NCBI GenBank assembly: GCA_030603465.1
Contig: JAUVXT010000024.1
Coordinates: 1 to 16,274 of the forward strand
DNA length: 16,274 nt
Origin: Deltaproteobacteria bacterium
GTDB lineage: Bacteria > Desulfobacterota > Syntrophia > Syntrophales > UBA2210
Reading direction: 5' to 3'
Shown: positions 1 to 7,805 of the stretch, piece after piece
How positions within the stretch are numbered: position 1 is the first letter of the stretch
Layout of the letters: each line of letters starts with the position of its first letter
Program-made: the position numbers and the translations under genes
The notes under the pieces: generated by a model
Seen by the model: the letters and a program-made list of their open reading frames with translations, nothing else
What the model was told of the DNA's origin: nothing
The model's database searches: none

Positions 1-3000
1 GTCTCAATCTATCTACTATCAGAGGATATGCCAGCCGCCGAAGATGATACAGTCGCAATCACGGGTTACATTCGGCTTGCGGCATTCTACGCCGGCCTGA
101 ACGACTTCTGGGGTGGGAATGCTGCAATAGGGAATGTGGCGACTACTATCGTTCTGGGGAATCTTGATGGGACTCCTAAAATCGCTTTAGGTGCCACAGC
201 CGATTCTATTGTTGTTGCTGGGACAGCTCCTGGATTTATTGCGGACGGAGATGGAAAGGTTTATTTCGGAGATGGTGCGAATAAGTTTGTGAAGTTTGAC
301 GGGACAAATATCACATGGAAAGCGGCGCACACTGAATTAGACTCTGATGGCAATTTAGTTGCAACTTCTGCCACACTTACAGGTGCGATTAACGCCACTT
401 CCGGCAAAATCGGGGGGGCTACAGATTACTGGTCTGTCGGGGCGACTGGATTAACAGCGGTTTCTGCCGGGACGGATGTGATAATAAACTATGGCAAGAC
501 AGGTTTTACGAATGTTGATACTGGCTTTATTCTTGGATATGATTTCTCTGCCTCTGCTGCCAAATTCTTCATTGGTGATGCGGATAAATACCTGAACTGG
601 GATGGAAGTGCGCTTACTTACACCAAGGGAACTTTAGTCGAAACCATTATCCAAATGTACACCGATGTTGCCTCTCTAAAGACCTCTGTGACCGCAGGAG
701 ACGGTTCAGCAGCTTCCGCTGGCATGGTCTTAACCTATGAAGGGTTGTTTGGTTGCGGGGCCAATCAGACCTCTACTATTGCCGCTGCTGATGCCAATGT
801 GAGGATTCTGGCAGATGGGACAGCTTATTTCTCAGGTGATATTGATGTTGGGTCGATGTATGCCCTCCCCTCCGACGAACACCTTGTAGGCTACTGGGCG
901 TTTGACGATGGAAGTGGAAGTGTTGCTGTTGATGGAAGTGGAAATGGCAATAATGGCACTCTTGTCAACATGGAAGAAGCTGACTGGGTTGATGGGGTGG
1001 TAGGGAGGTGTTTGAGTTTTGATGGAGTGGATGAGTATGTTAATTTAGGGACTCCCAGCAACCTTAACATAACAGGGTCAATAAGCATTTCTGCATGGGT
1101 GAAAAGAAATAGTTCTGGAACAGGTGATTTTGTAATAGACCGTAGAACTTCTTTAATAAATTATTCTTTTGGTTTTTATAGCGGGAATCAGGTGCAATTT
1201 TATTATAGAAATTTAGCTGATACTGCTTATCATATTTGGAGATCAACAACACTCGTTACAGATACAGATCAACATTTTATTGCCGTATCTTTCACTTTCG
1301 GAACTGGCAGCTCTTTAAAAATGTACCTTGATGGGGAAGAGATTGCGGGGTCATGGGCAGAGGGGGATGGCAACGATGCTGTTTGTAACAATGCTTCATT
1401 AGCTGTCAATATAGGGAGAGATACAAATGGCGGTAACTATTTTGGCGGCCCAATCGACGAAGTCCGCATCTACTCCACCGCCCTCACCGCCTCTGAAATA
1501 AAAGCTCTCTACCTCTACCCTGCTGGCAATAAAGGCACTAAGATATCCGGTAATCAGATAACGACCGGAAAGATATACTCAAACAATTGGGATGCAAATA
1601 ACGGTTCAGAATTTGACCTTGACGCAGGCACGATCAAACTTGGTGGTTCATCCTCTCCAGCATTCAGCGTAAGCACGACAGGAGTATTAACTTGTACCGG
1701 CGCTGTTATTTCAGGGACGGTGACCATAGGTGCGGGCAGTTCATACGCTGGAAGTTCTATTGCCACAACCTACACCGCTGCCAAATGTACGGATGCTCTG
1801 GCAGATCAGACCTCGGCAAACACGGCGGCAAATATATCTGGTCAAGGCGCCTTGGCAACTAAAGGTTCTGTTGATTTAGCAACTGGAGAGGTAACAAACA
1901 AGAATCTTGATAATATCGCAAATGGAGCGACTTATGGCAGAGTAAATCTAACTGCAATCAGTGCGGGAAAGATTGTTTTAACATCTTTAGGGGTAACAGG
2001 AACCCTCGCGACTTCATTAACAGCGGCTAAGTGTACTAATGCTTTAGCTGATCAAACCAGTGCAAACGTAGCAGCTTCCATATCAGGACAGGGAGCTTTG
2101 GCAACGGTAAATAACCTTGATGGTGTGCCTGATGGCGCCACTCATGGCAGGGTTCAGTTAGGGTCTCTTGATGGTGGGTATGTTGATTTGTTGCGTATGA
2201 GCGGGGATGCAACGGAACGGTTTTTAGTAACAGCCTCCGGGGTTGAAGGCTACGCAAACGACATTAAGAACTTTGAGCTTGCTTCCGGGATAGCATACTT
2301 AGGAGATCAATCAAATGAGCATATAAAACTATCAGCGAGCGGGTTGCAGATTTATGACGGGGCTGTTTTGTACGCTACCTACGGAGCAACGACAACCCTT
2401 GGGCTCACTGCCAGCGAGCACATAAGAATTTCTGCGACGGCAATCCAACTAAAAGACGGTGGCACGGTTCTAACGGACATTTCTGGCGGGAATGTTTTGG
2501 TAGGGCAGACCGGAGCAAATCAGTCAAATGTTTATATAACTTCGGGCGCAATCCAACTCAGGAATGATATCACAGCGAAAATAACCCTTGCCGCCGATGG
2601 AAGCATTGATCTTGCGGGTGGTATTACAATGGGCGTGGCCGGGTATTTAAGAACAACGGGCAAGGATAATTACGCAGATGCAACCGCTGGAATATTCTTT
2701 GGATATGACACGGATGCGTATAAACTTAATATCGGAGATGCGACAAACTATTTGAAATGGAGCGGGTCTTCTTTAATCTATACGGGGCAGTCGGAGTCAC
2801 CCTCTGGTGAATCATGGGATCTTGAAACGGATCTTTATGGGCCATATAGTGTTTGCAATAGTTATCTGACAGAAAACACCAGCACCTCCGATGTATATGA
2901 GGAGGACCATAGTTTTAGCCCAACCAGCGTAACCTTCAGCGCAAATCCAAATATAACGAGACGGCTAAAGTTCACATTCCAAGCGTACACAACAGGAGGG

Positions 3001-3249
3001 TCTCCCATTGGATACGTGAAGTTGGAACAGCAGATAGACGGCGAAGGCGCCTGGCTTGAAGTTGAAGAGTGGTCTGTCACAGACCAATCATACGTGGCAA
3101 CATTTTCGATTGAATGGGACTATTCTGGAACCTCGGCCCCGAATCTCAAGGTGTCATTTCATGACGGGGTTGCCACGATGATATATATAAGAAACCGGTA
3201 TTTATATGAGAAATGGGTCTATAGTAAAATTTATGTACCATACAACTAA
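1..3249 (+). CDS. Tail-fibre / host-specificity protein with LamG-like domain (5' partial)
   Basis: This is a phage virion protein, probably a tail fibre or tail-tip receptor-binding protein. The frame is open to the left edge and the first ATG (28) has no well-spaced SD, so the gene most likely begins outside the window. At least 1073 residues are visible, counting from that ATG. Glycine-, alanine- and threonine-rich text with repeated short modules (GDGANKFVKFDG near residue 80, GDADKYLNWDG near 183, GDATNYLKWSG near 902) is typical of beta-rich fibre proteins. Residues about 285-498 form a LamG/concanavalin-like jelly-roll domain: it opens with HLVGYWAFDDGSG, has the LSFDGVDEYVNLG strand, and closes with IDEVRIYSTALTASEI. 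This fold commonly binds glycans. Residues about 582-711 hold a tandem duplication built on AAKCTxALADQTSAN. The lysis genes follow directly. The family role is firm; the exact tail component is inferred. Confidence 0.8.
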   Translation, partial: VSIYLLSEDMPAAEDDTVAITGYIRLAAFYAGLNDFWGGNAAIGNVATTIVLGNLDGTPKIALGATADSIVVAGTAPGFIADGDGKVYFGDGANKFVKFDGTNITWKAAHTELDSDGNLVATSATLTGAINATSGKIGGATDYWSVGATGLTAVSAGTDVIINYGKTGFTNVDTGFILGYDFSASAAKFFIGDADKYLNWDGSALTYTKGTLVETIIQMYTDVASLKTSVTAGDGSAASAGMVLTYEGLFGCGANQTSTIAAADANVRILADGTAYFSGDIDVGSMYALPSDEHLVGYWAFDDGSGSVAVDGSGNGNNGTLVNMEEADWVDGVVGRCLSFDGVDEYVNLGTPSNLNITGSISISAWVKRNSSGTGDFVIDRRTSLINYSFGFYSGNQVQFYYRNLADTAYHIWRSTTLVTDTDQHFIAVSFTFGTGSSLKMYLDGEEIAGSWAEGDGNDAVCNNASLAVNIGRDTNGGNYFGGPIDEVRIYSTALTASEIKALYLYPAGNKGTKISGNQITTGKIYSNNWDANNGSEFDLDAGTIKLGGSSSPAFSVSTTGVLTCTGAVISGTVTIGAGSSYAGSSIATTYTAAKCTDALADQTSANTAANISGQGALATKGSVDLATGEVTNKNLDNIANGATYGRVNLTAISAGKIVLTSLGVTGTLATSLTAAKCTNALADQTSANVAASISGQGALATVNNLDGVPDGATHGRVQLGSLDGGYVDLLRMSGDATERFLVTASGVEGYANDIKNFELASGIAYLGDQSNEHIKLSASGLQIYDGAVLYATYGATTTLGLTASEHIRISATAIQLKDGGTVLTDISGGNVLVGQTGANQSNVYITSGAIQLRNDITAKITLAADGSIDLAGGITMGVAGYLRTTGKDNYADATAGIFFGYDTDAYKLNIGDATNYLKWSGSSLIYTGQSESPSGESWDLETDLYGPYSVCNSYLTENTSTSDVYEEDHSFSPTSVTFSANPNITRRLKFTFQAYTTGGSPIGYVKLEQQIDGEGAWLEVEEWSVTDQSYVATFSIEWDYSGTSAPNLKVSFHDGVATMIYIRNRYLYEKWVYSKIYVPYN
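1771..2160 (+). repeat. Internal duplication in tail-fibre gene
   Basis: Two copies of one protein module lie at about 1771-1950 and 2014-2160. Both carry AAKCTxALADQTSANxAA, then ISGQGALAT, then a DGAT/NGAT-xGRVxL ending. The DNA of the copies differs at many third-codon positions while the protein is kept, so the duplication is old and under protein-level selection. Confidence 0.75.
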
Positions 3250-3264
3250 AAGGAGGTAACAAAG

Positions 3265-3303
3265 ATGGACATTCAATTTATTCAGCAGGAGAAGGCAAGA
3301 TAA
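3265..3303 (+). CDS. 12-codon micro-ORF with strong ribosome site
   Basis: A 12-residue reading frame (MDIQFIQQEKAR) follows the tail-fibre stop. An AAAGGAGGT SD lies at about 3249-3257, with good spacing to the ATG. Nothing similar is recognised. It may be a leader peptide, a remnant of a deleted small gene, or a chance frame with a real ribosome site. The SD quality is the only support. Confidence 0.25.
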   Translation: MDIQFIQQEKAR

Positions 3304-3321
3304 AATAAAGGAGGTGCCACC

Positions 3322-3369
3322 ATGACAGCAGAACAATTATTCCAGATAAGAGAAGGAGACCAAAAATGA
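3322..3369 (+). CDS. 15-codon micro-ORF coupled to next gene
   Basis: A 15-residue frame (MTAEQLFQIREGDQK) has an AAAGGAGGTG SD ending near 3315. Its TGA overlaps the next ATG (ATGA at 3366-3369), so it could couple translation into the 141-residue gene. The end of the frame runs through CAAAAAT; a -1 slip there would fuse it in frame to the next protein. That is possible but unproven. No family is recognised. Confidence 0.3.
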   Translation: MTAEQLFQIREGDQK

Positions 3370-3791
3370 GCAAAAAAACCGAGAGTAAAATCAAAGTACA
3401 AAACAGTTATTTTGAGGGAATGAATAATCCGATCTTCCAGATCATCATCAAGAAGTCATTCACCACGAAAACGTCCTACTGGCTGGCAAGAGTTTTTGAC
3501 AAGCTTCAATCCGAGGCTAAAATTTACTTTGCCGAGAAACAGAAGCTGATTGAGAAATACGCAAAGAGACATGAGAAAGATGGAGAAGGATTTAAAAAGG
3601 GTGATATTGTTTCAGACGGGCAAACTGTTGATCTTAAAGATGCCACAATATTCAGGAAAGAGTTAAATGAGCTTTTAGAAATAGAAGTAGAAATAGGTCT
3701 AAACAAGATTGAAATTGACCTTGAAAGAGAACCGTCCTGCACAGTGGAAGAAATGGGGTTGCTGTTACCATTGATTGAAGTCAAGGAATAA
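3366..3791 (+). CDS. Small phage protein of unknown function
   Basis: This 141-residue soluble protein is rich in Lys and Glu, with no signal peptide or membrane segment. A helical stretch (residues about 35-70, with LARVFDKLQSEAKIYFAEKQ and a following KYAKRHEKDGEG) and an acidic C-terminal half ending LLLPLIEVKE can be seen. The general shape recalls small phage proteins of the DUF1617 type found between tail and lysis genes, but that is impression only. The ATG at 3366 has an AAGGAG SD (about 3352-3357) and overlaps the micro-ORF stop. It sits between the tail fibre and the lysis cassette, so a late virion or assembly role is a reasonable guess. Confidence 0.7.
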   Translation: MSKKTESKIKVQNSYFEGMNNPIFQIIIKKSFTTKTSYWLARVFDKLQSEAKIYFAEKQKLIEKYAKRHEKDGEGFKKGDIVSDGQTVDLKDATIFRKELNELLEIEVEIGLNKIEIDLEREPSCTVEEMGLLLPLIEVKE

Positions 3792-3808
3792 ACAAATAGG
3801 AGGCTGAC

Positions 3809-4027
3809 ATGTTCACATCATTACCTAACGCAATAGCTTTTTCAACTTTGATCGTAACTGGTGGCGGTATAGCTATAACCGGAATCTGCAAATTGAAGCC
3901 TCATAAGATCAACGGATTTATGCCGAAGGCATTATGCGATGAGAGGTCAGGCGCAATCCAAGAAGACATAAGAGAAATTAAGGATATCCAGCAGAAAATC
4001 TTTGATGAGATAAAGGAGTTAAGATGA
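3809..4027 (+). CDS. Small membrane protein with cytoplasmic helix, lysis cassette
   Basis: This 72-residue protein has one hydrophobic segment at about residues 5-27, then a basic stretch (KLKPHK), then a charged amphipathic helix at about residues 48-72 (IQEDIREIKDIQQKIFDEIK) with heptad-like spacing. An AGGAGG SD precedes the ATG. Its TGA overlaps the start of the endolysin gene (ATGA at 4024), so the two are probably translationally coupled. One membrane span plus a coiled coil fits an accessory holin, an antiholin or an XhlA-like partner; a separate 3TM holin lies just downstream. The position supports a lysis role; the specific function is inferred. Confidence 0.65.
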   Translation: MFTSLPNAIAFSTLIVTGGGIAITGICKLKPHKINGFMPKALCDERSGAIQEDIREIKDIQQKIFDEIKELR

Positions 4028-4365
4028 GCTATTTTACCAAAGACGAGTTTGCCTGCAAGTGTGGCTGTGGCAAGAAAGATATGGACGCAGAACACATGCG
4101 TATGCTTATAAAGGCCAGGGAGGTAGCAAGAGTTCCCTTTGTGATTAATTCTGGCTGTCGTTGTGAGAAGCATAATGCCGCAGTTGGCTCAACAAGCAGA
4201 AACCATATAGAAGGTAAGGCTTCTGATATTGCATGTACTGATGGATGGACGAGATTAGTAATTATTAAGGCCTTGCTTTATGCAGGATTTAAGAGGATTG
4301 GAATTTCAAAGACATTTATCCATGCAGACAACATGCCACTTAATGCGTCTATTTGGGTATATTAA
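4024..4365 (+). CDS. M15-type peptidase endolysin
   Basis: This is a peptidoglycan peptidase of the M15 family (Peptidase_M15_3 type), which cleaves cell-wall peptide cross-links at lysis. The protein has 113 residues, about the usual length for this single-domain phage enzyme. It starts with FxxxEFACKCGCG (Cys 11, 13, 15), a hallmark N-terminal motif of this family. The zinc and catalytic signature is N60-H61-x-x-G-x-A-x-D68, with a second histidine in FIHAD (H100). No signal peptide is seen, so release through a holin is expected, and a holin gene follows 11 bases later. It overlaps the preceding small membrane protein by ATGA. The family call is strong; the exact bond cleaved is not shown by sequence. 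Confidence 0.9.
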   Translation: MSYFTKDEFACKCGCGKKDMDAEHMRMLIKAREVARVPFVINSGCRCEKHNAAVGSTSRNHIEGKASDIACTDGWTRLVIIKALLYAGFKRIGISKTFIHADNMPLNASIWVY

Positions 4366-4376
4366 GGAGGTAAGTT

Positions 4377-4778
4377 ATGGGATTCTCACTATCAAAATTA
4401 GTTGGAGGGTCAATCGGGGAAGCGGCTGACGGGGTGGCAAATGCTATAGATAGGTTTGTTGAAACTAAAGAAGAAAAGAAAGCCGCTGAACTACTCCTAA
4501 TGAAGGTACAGCAAGAGCCGGACAAGTGGCAAACAGAGATAAACAAGATTGAAGCCGGACACAGGAATATGTTTATTGCGGGCTGGCGTCCGGCTGTAGG
4601 TTGGATTTGTGTCTTTGCTCTTGCGTGGGGATGGATACTCGCTCCGATATTGCAGTTCCTTTTTCCAGAGAAGAAGATGCCCGCTATAGCACTTGGTGAG
4701 GCAATCTCTCTTGTCATGGCAATGTTGGGAATGGGAGCATTAAGAAGCTACGAGAAAAGGAATACCCTTACAAAATAG
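4377..4778 (+). CDS. 3TM-type holin (GTA holin family)
   Basis: This is a phage holin, the inner-membrane protein that opens holes at lysis so the endolysin reaches the wall. It has 133 residues. The N-terminal half is amphipathic and charged (VETKEEKKAAELLLMK). Then comes the family-typical AGWRPAVGW (residues 68-76), leading into a hydrophobic span at about 72-95 and a second at about 103-121. It ends with RSYEKRNTLTK, matching the R-x-x-EK tail seen in GTA_holin_3TM proteins. An AAGGAGG SD precedes the ATG. It is the last plus-strand late gene: the opposing minus operon ends 28 bases away, with no obvious terminator between. Confidence 0.88.
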   Translation: MGFSLSKLVGGSIGEAADGVANAIDRFVETKEEKKAAELLLMKVQQEPDKWQTEINKIEAGHRNMFIAGWRPAVGWICVFALAWGWILAPILQFLFPEKKMPAIALGEAISLVMAMLGMGALRSYEKRNTLTK

Positions 4779-4806
4779 CTCGTGTACCGCCACTCCCGTC
4801 ATGTTA

Positions 4807-5622
4807 TTACCTGGTATGCGTCTCTTGGACTATCCGATAACTGATGCCAGGATAAACCCGTTTCTGGTCCTTATATGCGAGGATCTGCTTTTTGATCTCT
4901 GCCTCGTTGATCTTTACGCAGGACATCGGCAACAGCCCCTCGGAGATTGATTTCAGCACCGCAAGGGGGTTAATGATTTGCATCTCTACTTTGCTTTTGA
5001 CCACCATCCCGGCGACCTTCTCGGTCTGGGGCAGGATTGTCGGGGCCACAAAAACCGGCTCTTCGGCCCTGGCTTGAATTTCTTCCGCTTTCTCTTGGTT
5101 ATTGTCGATAATGGCCTGCTCCATTTCGATCTGTGATTCCATCTGTCGCCTCTCAATATCGGTCAGATCATCCCGCTTCAGTTCCATGTTCAATAGTTCG
5201 ATGGTCTCTTGATGGTCCCCGGACTTGGACAGAATCTTGTCTATGGCGGCCTGTGCCTTCTCCAGTTGCCTCTCGTGTTCCTTCCGGGCCTTCTCCCTTA
5301 ACTTGGCCTCAGCTTCCATCCTGATGGCTTCCTGCTCTCTGTTGTAGGTCGTTAATTTCTGGTTGGCTATCGACTTGGCCTGTTCCGGGATTGCCAGGGT
5401 CTCGTCTCTTCTTGCAACAATCGCCTTATGGGCAGCGTGTGCGGCGTCGGACATAGGCTTAAAAAAGTCATTCACCTTTTTAATCGAAGCATTTATCCCC
5501 CGGACGAATGATACCACGTCCCCGGCCTGTGCGGGGTTGGTGATGGCCATCTCCCGGGCGGCTTCTAACAGGCCGCCGACCTCTTTCTTAATCTCTTGCT
5601 CCTGCGGCAATAATTGTGTCAT
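4807..5622 (-). CDS. Coiled-coil phage protein of the recombination module
   Basis: This 271-residue protein is mostly long charged helices. A coiled coil rich in Glu, Lys, Arg and Gln spans about residues 80-190 (EAEAKLREKARKEHERQLEK is typical). A smaller C-terminal domain of about 75 residues carries a KVEMQIINPLAVLKSI-type strand-helix pattern and ends with YPGISYRIVQE. The start has a GGAGG SD and overlaps the nuclease stop (ATGA, 5619-5622). Proteins of this shape often lie beside phage exonuclease and annealing genes, so a role with the nuclease (scaffold, inhibitor or loader) is likely but inferred. No catalytic motif is visible. It is the last gene of the leftward operon. Confidence 0.75.
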   Translation of the reverse strand: MTQLLPQEQEIKKEVGGLLEAAREMAITNPAQAGDVVSFVRGINASIKKVNDFFKPMSDAAHAAHKAIVARRDETLAIPEQAKSIANQKLTTYNREQEAIRMEAEAKLREKARKEHERQLEKAQAAIDKILSKSGDHQETIELLNMELKRDDLTDIERRQMESQIEMEQAIIDNNQEKAEEIQARAEEPVFVAPTILPQTEKVAGMVVKSKVEMQIINPLAVLKSISEGLLPMSCVKINEAEIKKQILAYKDQKRVYPGISYRIVQETHTR

Positions 5623-6230
5623 TGTTGCCTCCTTGTGTTTGTAAAATTATATGTATTTAACCGGCTCAAAAAGAACTGCCAGTCATTCAACCCCGTCATC
5701 GGGATGAATTTATATCCGCCGTTATTCTTTGGGAGATACAGGACCGCGCGGTGCCGGATACCGCCCTTGTGTGCTTCTTTGTCCAACTGGGCATAGGCTG
5801 CTATTTGCGGACCCGCCATCCCATAGGCGCCGGTTTTATAATCCACGATGTATGCCTTGCCTTTGATCTTACACTTGAGATCGTATGTCCCGGCAAAATT
5901 ATATTTCTTGGAATATAGCCGCTCCTCATGAGATATGATCTCCGGCTTGTAATCATCCATCCACTGGAGGAACTGGTTAAGAGTTGCTTCCAGGGCCGGG
6001 GACAGGGTTTCCATGTCGAGATCCCTGTCCAAATAAAAATGCAGCATGGAATGGATCGCCGTGCCCCACTCTCCGGCCGCCTCAAAAACATGTGCCGGGA
6101 TAATCGCCCCATCGAAGATATTGACGTAGATGTTGCCGACTTTGACAAATTGCCGGATAATCTGCGTCACAGATCCAATGGGGCTATCGTCCCATTTATA
6201 GATATGAGTCTCTTTGTCAAAGGTTAGCAT
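5619..6230 (-). CDS. PD-(D/E)XK nuclease (RecB/Cas4-like phage exonuclease)
   Basis: This is a probable recombination exonuclease. From the ATG at 6230 it has 203 residues. The PD-(D/E)XK core is visible: GTAIH (56-60), an upstream glutamate pair (E102/E103), GTYDL with D117, VDYKTG with D130 and K132, then Q142-x3-Y146. The QxxxY motif is typical of RecB, AddB and Cas4-like nucleases. A longer frame reaches 6290, but the 6230 start has a GGAGG SD and a TAATG overlap with the preceding stop, so it is preferred. Acting with the upstream annealing-like protein, it would resect DNA ends for recombination or replication. Whether it is an exonuclease or an endonuclease cannot be decided from sequence. 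Confidence 0.85.
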   Translation of the reverse strand: MLTFDKETHIYKWDDSPIGSVTQIIRQFVKVGNIYVNIFDGAIIPAHVFEAAGEWGTAIHSMLHFYLDRDLDMETLSPALEATLNQFLQWMDDYKPEIISHEERLYSKKYNFAGTYDLKCKIKGKAYIVDYKTGAYGMAGPQIAAYAQLDKEAHKGGIRHRAVLYLPKNNGGYKFIPMTGLNDWQFFLSRLNTYNFTNTRRQQ

Positions 6231-7324
6231 TATGCCCCCTCCGGCCCTTCCTTCGTCCCATACGGGCAAACCGGCCCGTCTAACCCGCAATACGCTGTTC
6301 CGTCAGCCCATCCGCTGTTGGCGCATTCCCATGGATTCTTTGTGCAATCCTTTGGGTCCTTCCAGCCATCCGGCATTTCCGGGCCTGGCTCTGGCTTAGC
6401 CTCCCTTGCGTGCATAGCCCCCCCCTGCGGTTCCAGCTTTCTCAGCTTGCCGAGTGCCGCGCCCACCCATTTCTCGTTTTTGCCTTCAGATGGGATTTTC
6501 CGCATAAAGACCTCTTCGCCCTTGTCGTTTTCAAAAAGGGATATCTCTTTCAGGGTTTCGGCTCGTTTAGCCGCGTCGCCCCCGCAATAAGCTATCAGTT
6601 CGTCCTTGAGGGCCTGGTGGGGGGACTTGCTACTGCCCGAAGATTCAGCTTTTCCGGTCTGGCTTTTGCGTTGGGGTTCCGTGACCTTCGCCGCTCCAGC
6701 GGCCCCCCGTGGCATATCTTCAAGGTCTTGGGTAAAGATATCACTTGCCGCTGTCGCGTTCAGGGTGGCTGCCACAAGGGCTCTCTTGCATGCCATTTTG
6801 ATAAAGGTATTGTCCAGATCCCAGGGGTTGTCGTTTTCGACCTGTTGGGCGACATACCACACACCATCCTTTTTTCGGGTAGTAAATTGAGTGCCGCCGA
6901 TAAGCTCAGGATTGCGGTCTTTCCAGTATTCCTTCGGAACCGTAATATCCGTCACCTCTGAACGATACCTGTATTTAGTTTCCCGGCTGTTACATGAGCC
7001 TATCCCGGTTGCGATAAACTGCCCCGTTGGGATGTGTTGTAATGCACATTTCACCGTGTAGGCAATAAAGGCATCCTCTCTGACTTCCCGGATGATCTCA
7101 TAGTCGGGATCAAACCGGAACAGCAAACAGAGTTTTTCGGCTCCAGGTTTCAAAAGTGAAGGCTTAAGCGTTCCAGGAATCACACCATAATGTTCATCGT
7201 TTTTCATAACCTTGGACATGACATCTTGAATAAGCCTGATTTGCCCAAGCATGGCCTCTGTGGACATAGCATAATCTTCGATGTTTACTATTGCCCCTTG
7301 CTGATATTCCGTTAACTCATTCAT
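6230..7324 (-). CDS. Probable phage ssDNA-annealing / recombination protein with C-terminal Cys motif
   Basis: This 364-residue protein sits directly before the nuclease. Conserved-looking blocks are LLKPGAEKLCLLFRFDPDYE (58-76), GIGSCNSRETKYRYR (107-121) and NTFIKMACKRALVAATLNAT (172-191) followed by ASDIFTQDLED (193-203). The last block recurs in phage proteins paired with nucleases. The middle (about 205-320) is low-complexity and linker-like. The tail has four cysteines (327, 334, 346, 353; spacing CX6C-X11-CX6C), which may bind zinc or, less likely, an Fe-S cluster. A Rad52-like annealing role (Redbeta/RecT/Sak functional class) is inferred from neighbourhood and pattern; a structure prediction would be decisive. 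An AAAGGAG SD precedes the start. Confidence 0.7.
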   Translation of the reverse strand: MNELTEYQQGAIVNIEDYAMSTEAMLGQIRLIQDVMSKVMKNDEHYGVIPGTLKPSLLKPGAEKLCLLFRFDPDYEIIREVREDAFIAYTVKCALQHIPTGQFIATGIGSCNSRETKYRYRSEVTDITVPKEYWKDRNPELIGGTQFTTRKKDGVWYVAQQVENDNPWDLDNTFIKMACKRALVAATLNATAASDIFTQDLEDMPRGAAGAAKVTEPQRKSQTGKAESSGSSKSPHQALKDELIAYCGGDAAKRAETLKEISLFENDKGEEVFMRKIPSEGKNEKWVGAALGKLRKLEPQGGAMHAREAKPEPGPEMPDGWKDPKDCTKNPWECANSGWADGTAYCGLDGPVCPYGTKEGPEGA

Positions 7325-7336
7325 AGCCTTTCTCCT

Positions 7337-7603
7337 TTATTCTGTATTTCCTTCTGGCCACTGATTCCGGATCCAGTCAGGCCCCATAAGTGATCCGCCC
7401 TCTGCTTCTTTGATTGCGTCTTCCAAAATTGAACACTTATCCCCCGGCCCCCTATCGTCTGACCGGTACGAGTTTCTGACGATTGACAGCACACCTTTTG
7501 CGGCGATTAATAGCCTTGCTGTGATATCATCAGAGTTTTCCTTTGCTGTCTCCAGCGTCCTGATATGTGCCTTCATCAGGTCTATTCTCGTGCTATCTGT
7601 CAT
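7337..7603 (-). CDS. Small phage helical protein of unknown function
   Basis: This 88-residue soluble protein has a first helix with LMKAHIRTLETAKE, then RLLIAAKGVLSIVRN, a PGD turn, and LEDAIKEAEGG. The same order (LLLAAKRVLRLL, PPGD, LEMAIAK) appears in the 62-residue protein at 14480-14668, so the two look like divergent relatives. The start is fixed by a GGAGG SD and a TGATG overlap with the upstream 57-residue gene. No catalytic residues are seen and the function is unknown. Confidence 0.7.
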   Translation of the reverse strand: MTDSTRIDLMKAHIRTLETAKENSDDITARLLIAAKGVLSIVRNSYRSDDRGPGDKCSILEDAIKEAEGGSLMGPDWIRNQWPEGNTE

Positions 7604-7776
7604 CAGTCCTTTGCCTCCGCGAATGCCCGGATCTCGTCAATATGGTCACAGATCGCTTCTGCCTTTTTCTTTCCGAATGATATTAGTGTCCGCTCTTCCT
7701 CGTTGTTGTCCATGTATTTGATCTGGAAGAGCGGCCAGCCCCTAAACTCTGCCTTCTCTGTGTATGTGTTACCCAT
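7603..7776 (-). CDS. 57-residue phage protein of unknown function
   Basis: This short gene begins MGNTYTEKAEFRGWPLFQIK and ends DEIRAFAEAKD. The ATG has an AAAGGAG SD, and the stop overlaps the next start (TGATG), as elsewhere in this operon. The protein is mixed strand/helix in character: a GWPLFQIKY strand, acidic DNNEEE, then a FGKKKAEAICDHIDEI helix. No known family is recognised. The coupling and SD make it a confident real gene. Confidence 0.7.
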   Translation of the reverse strand: MGNTYTEKAEFRGWPLFQIKYMDNNEEERTLISFGKKKAEAICDHIDEIRAFAEAKD

Positions 7777-7805
7777 GGTCTATTTCTCCTTTCGCATTCT
7801 CCCTT

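Noticed and set aside
5090..5340. Internal repeats in the coiled-coil gene
   Set aside because: These are Glu/Lys/Arg-rich heptads, not true DNA repeats.
6230..6290. Longer N-terminus for the PD-(D/E)XK nuclease
   Set aside because: The extra residues lie inside the end of the upstream gene, while the ATG at 6230 has an SD and a TAATG junction.
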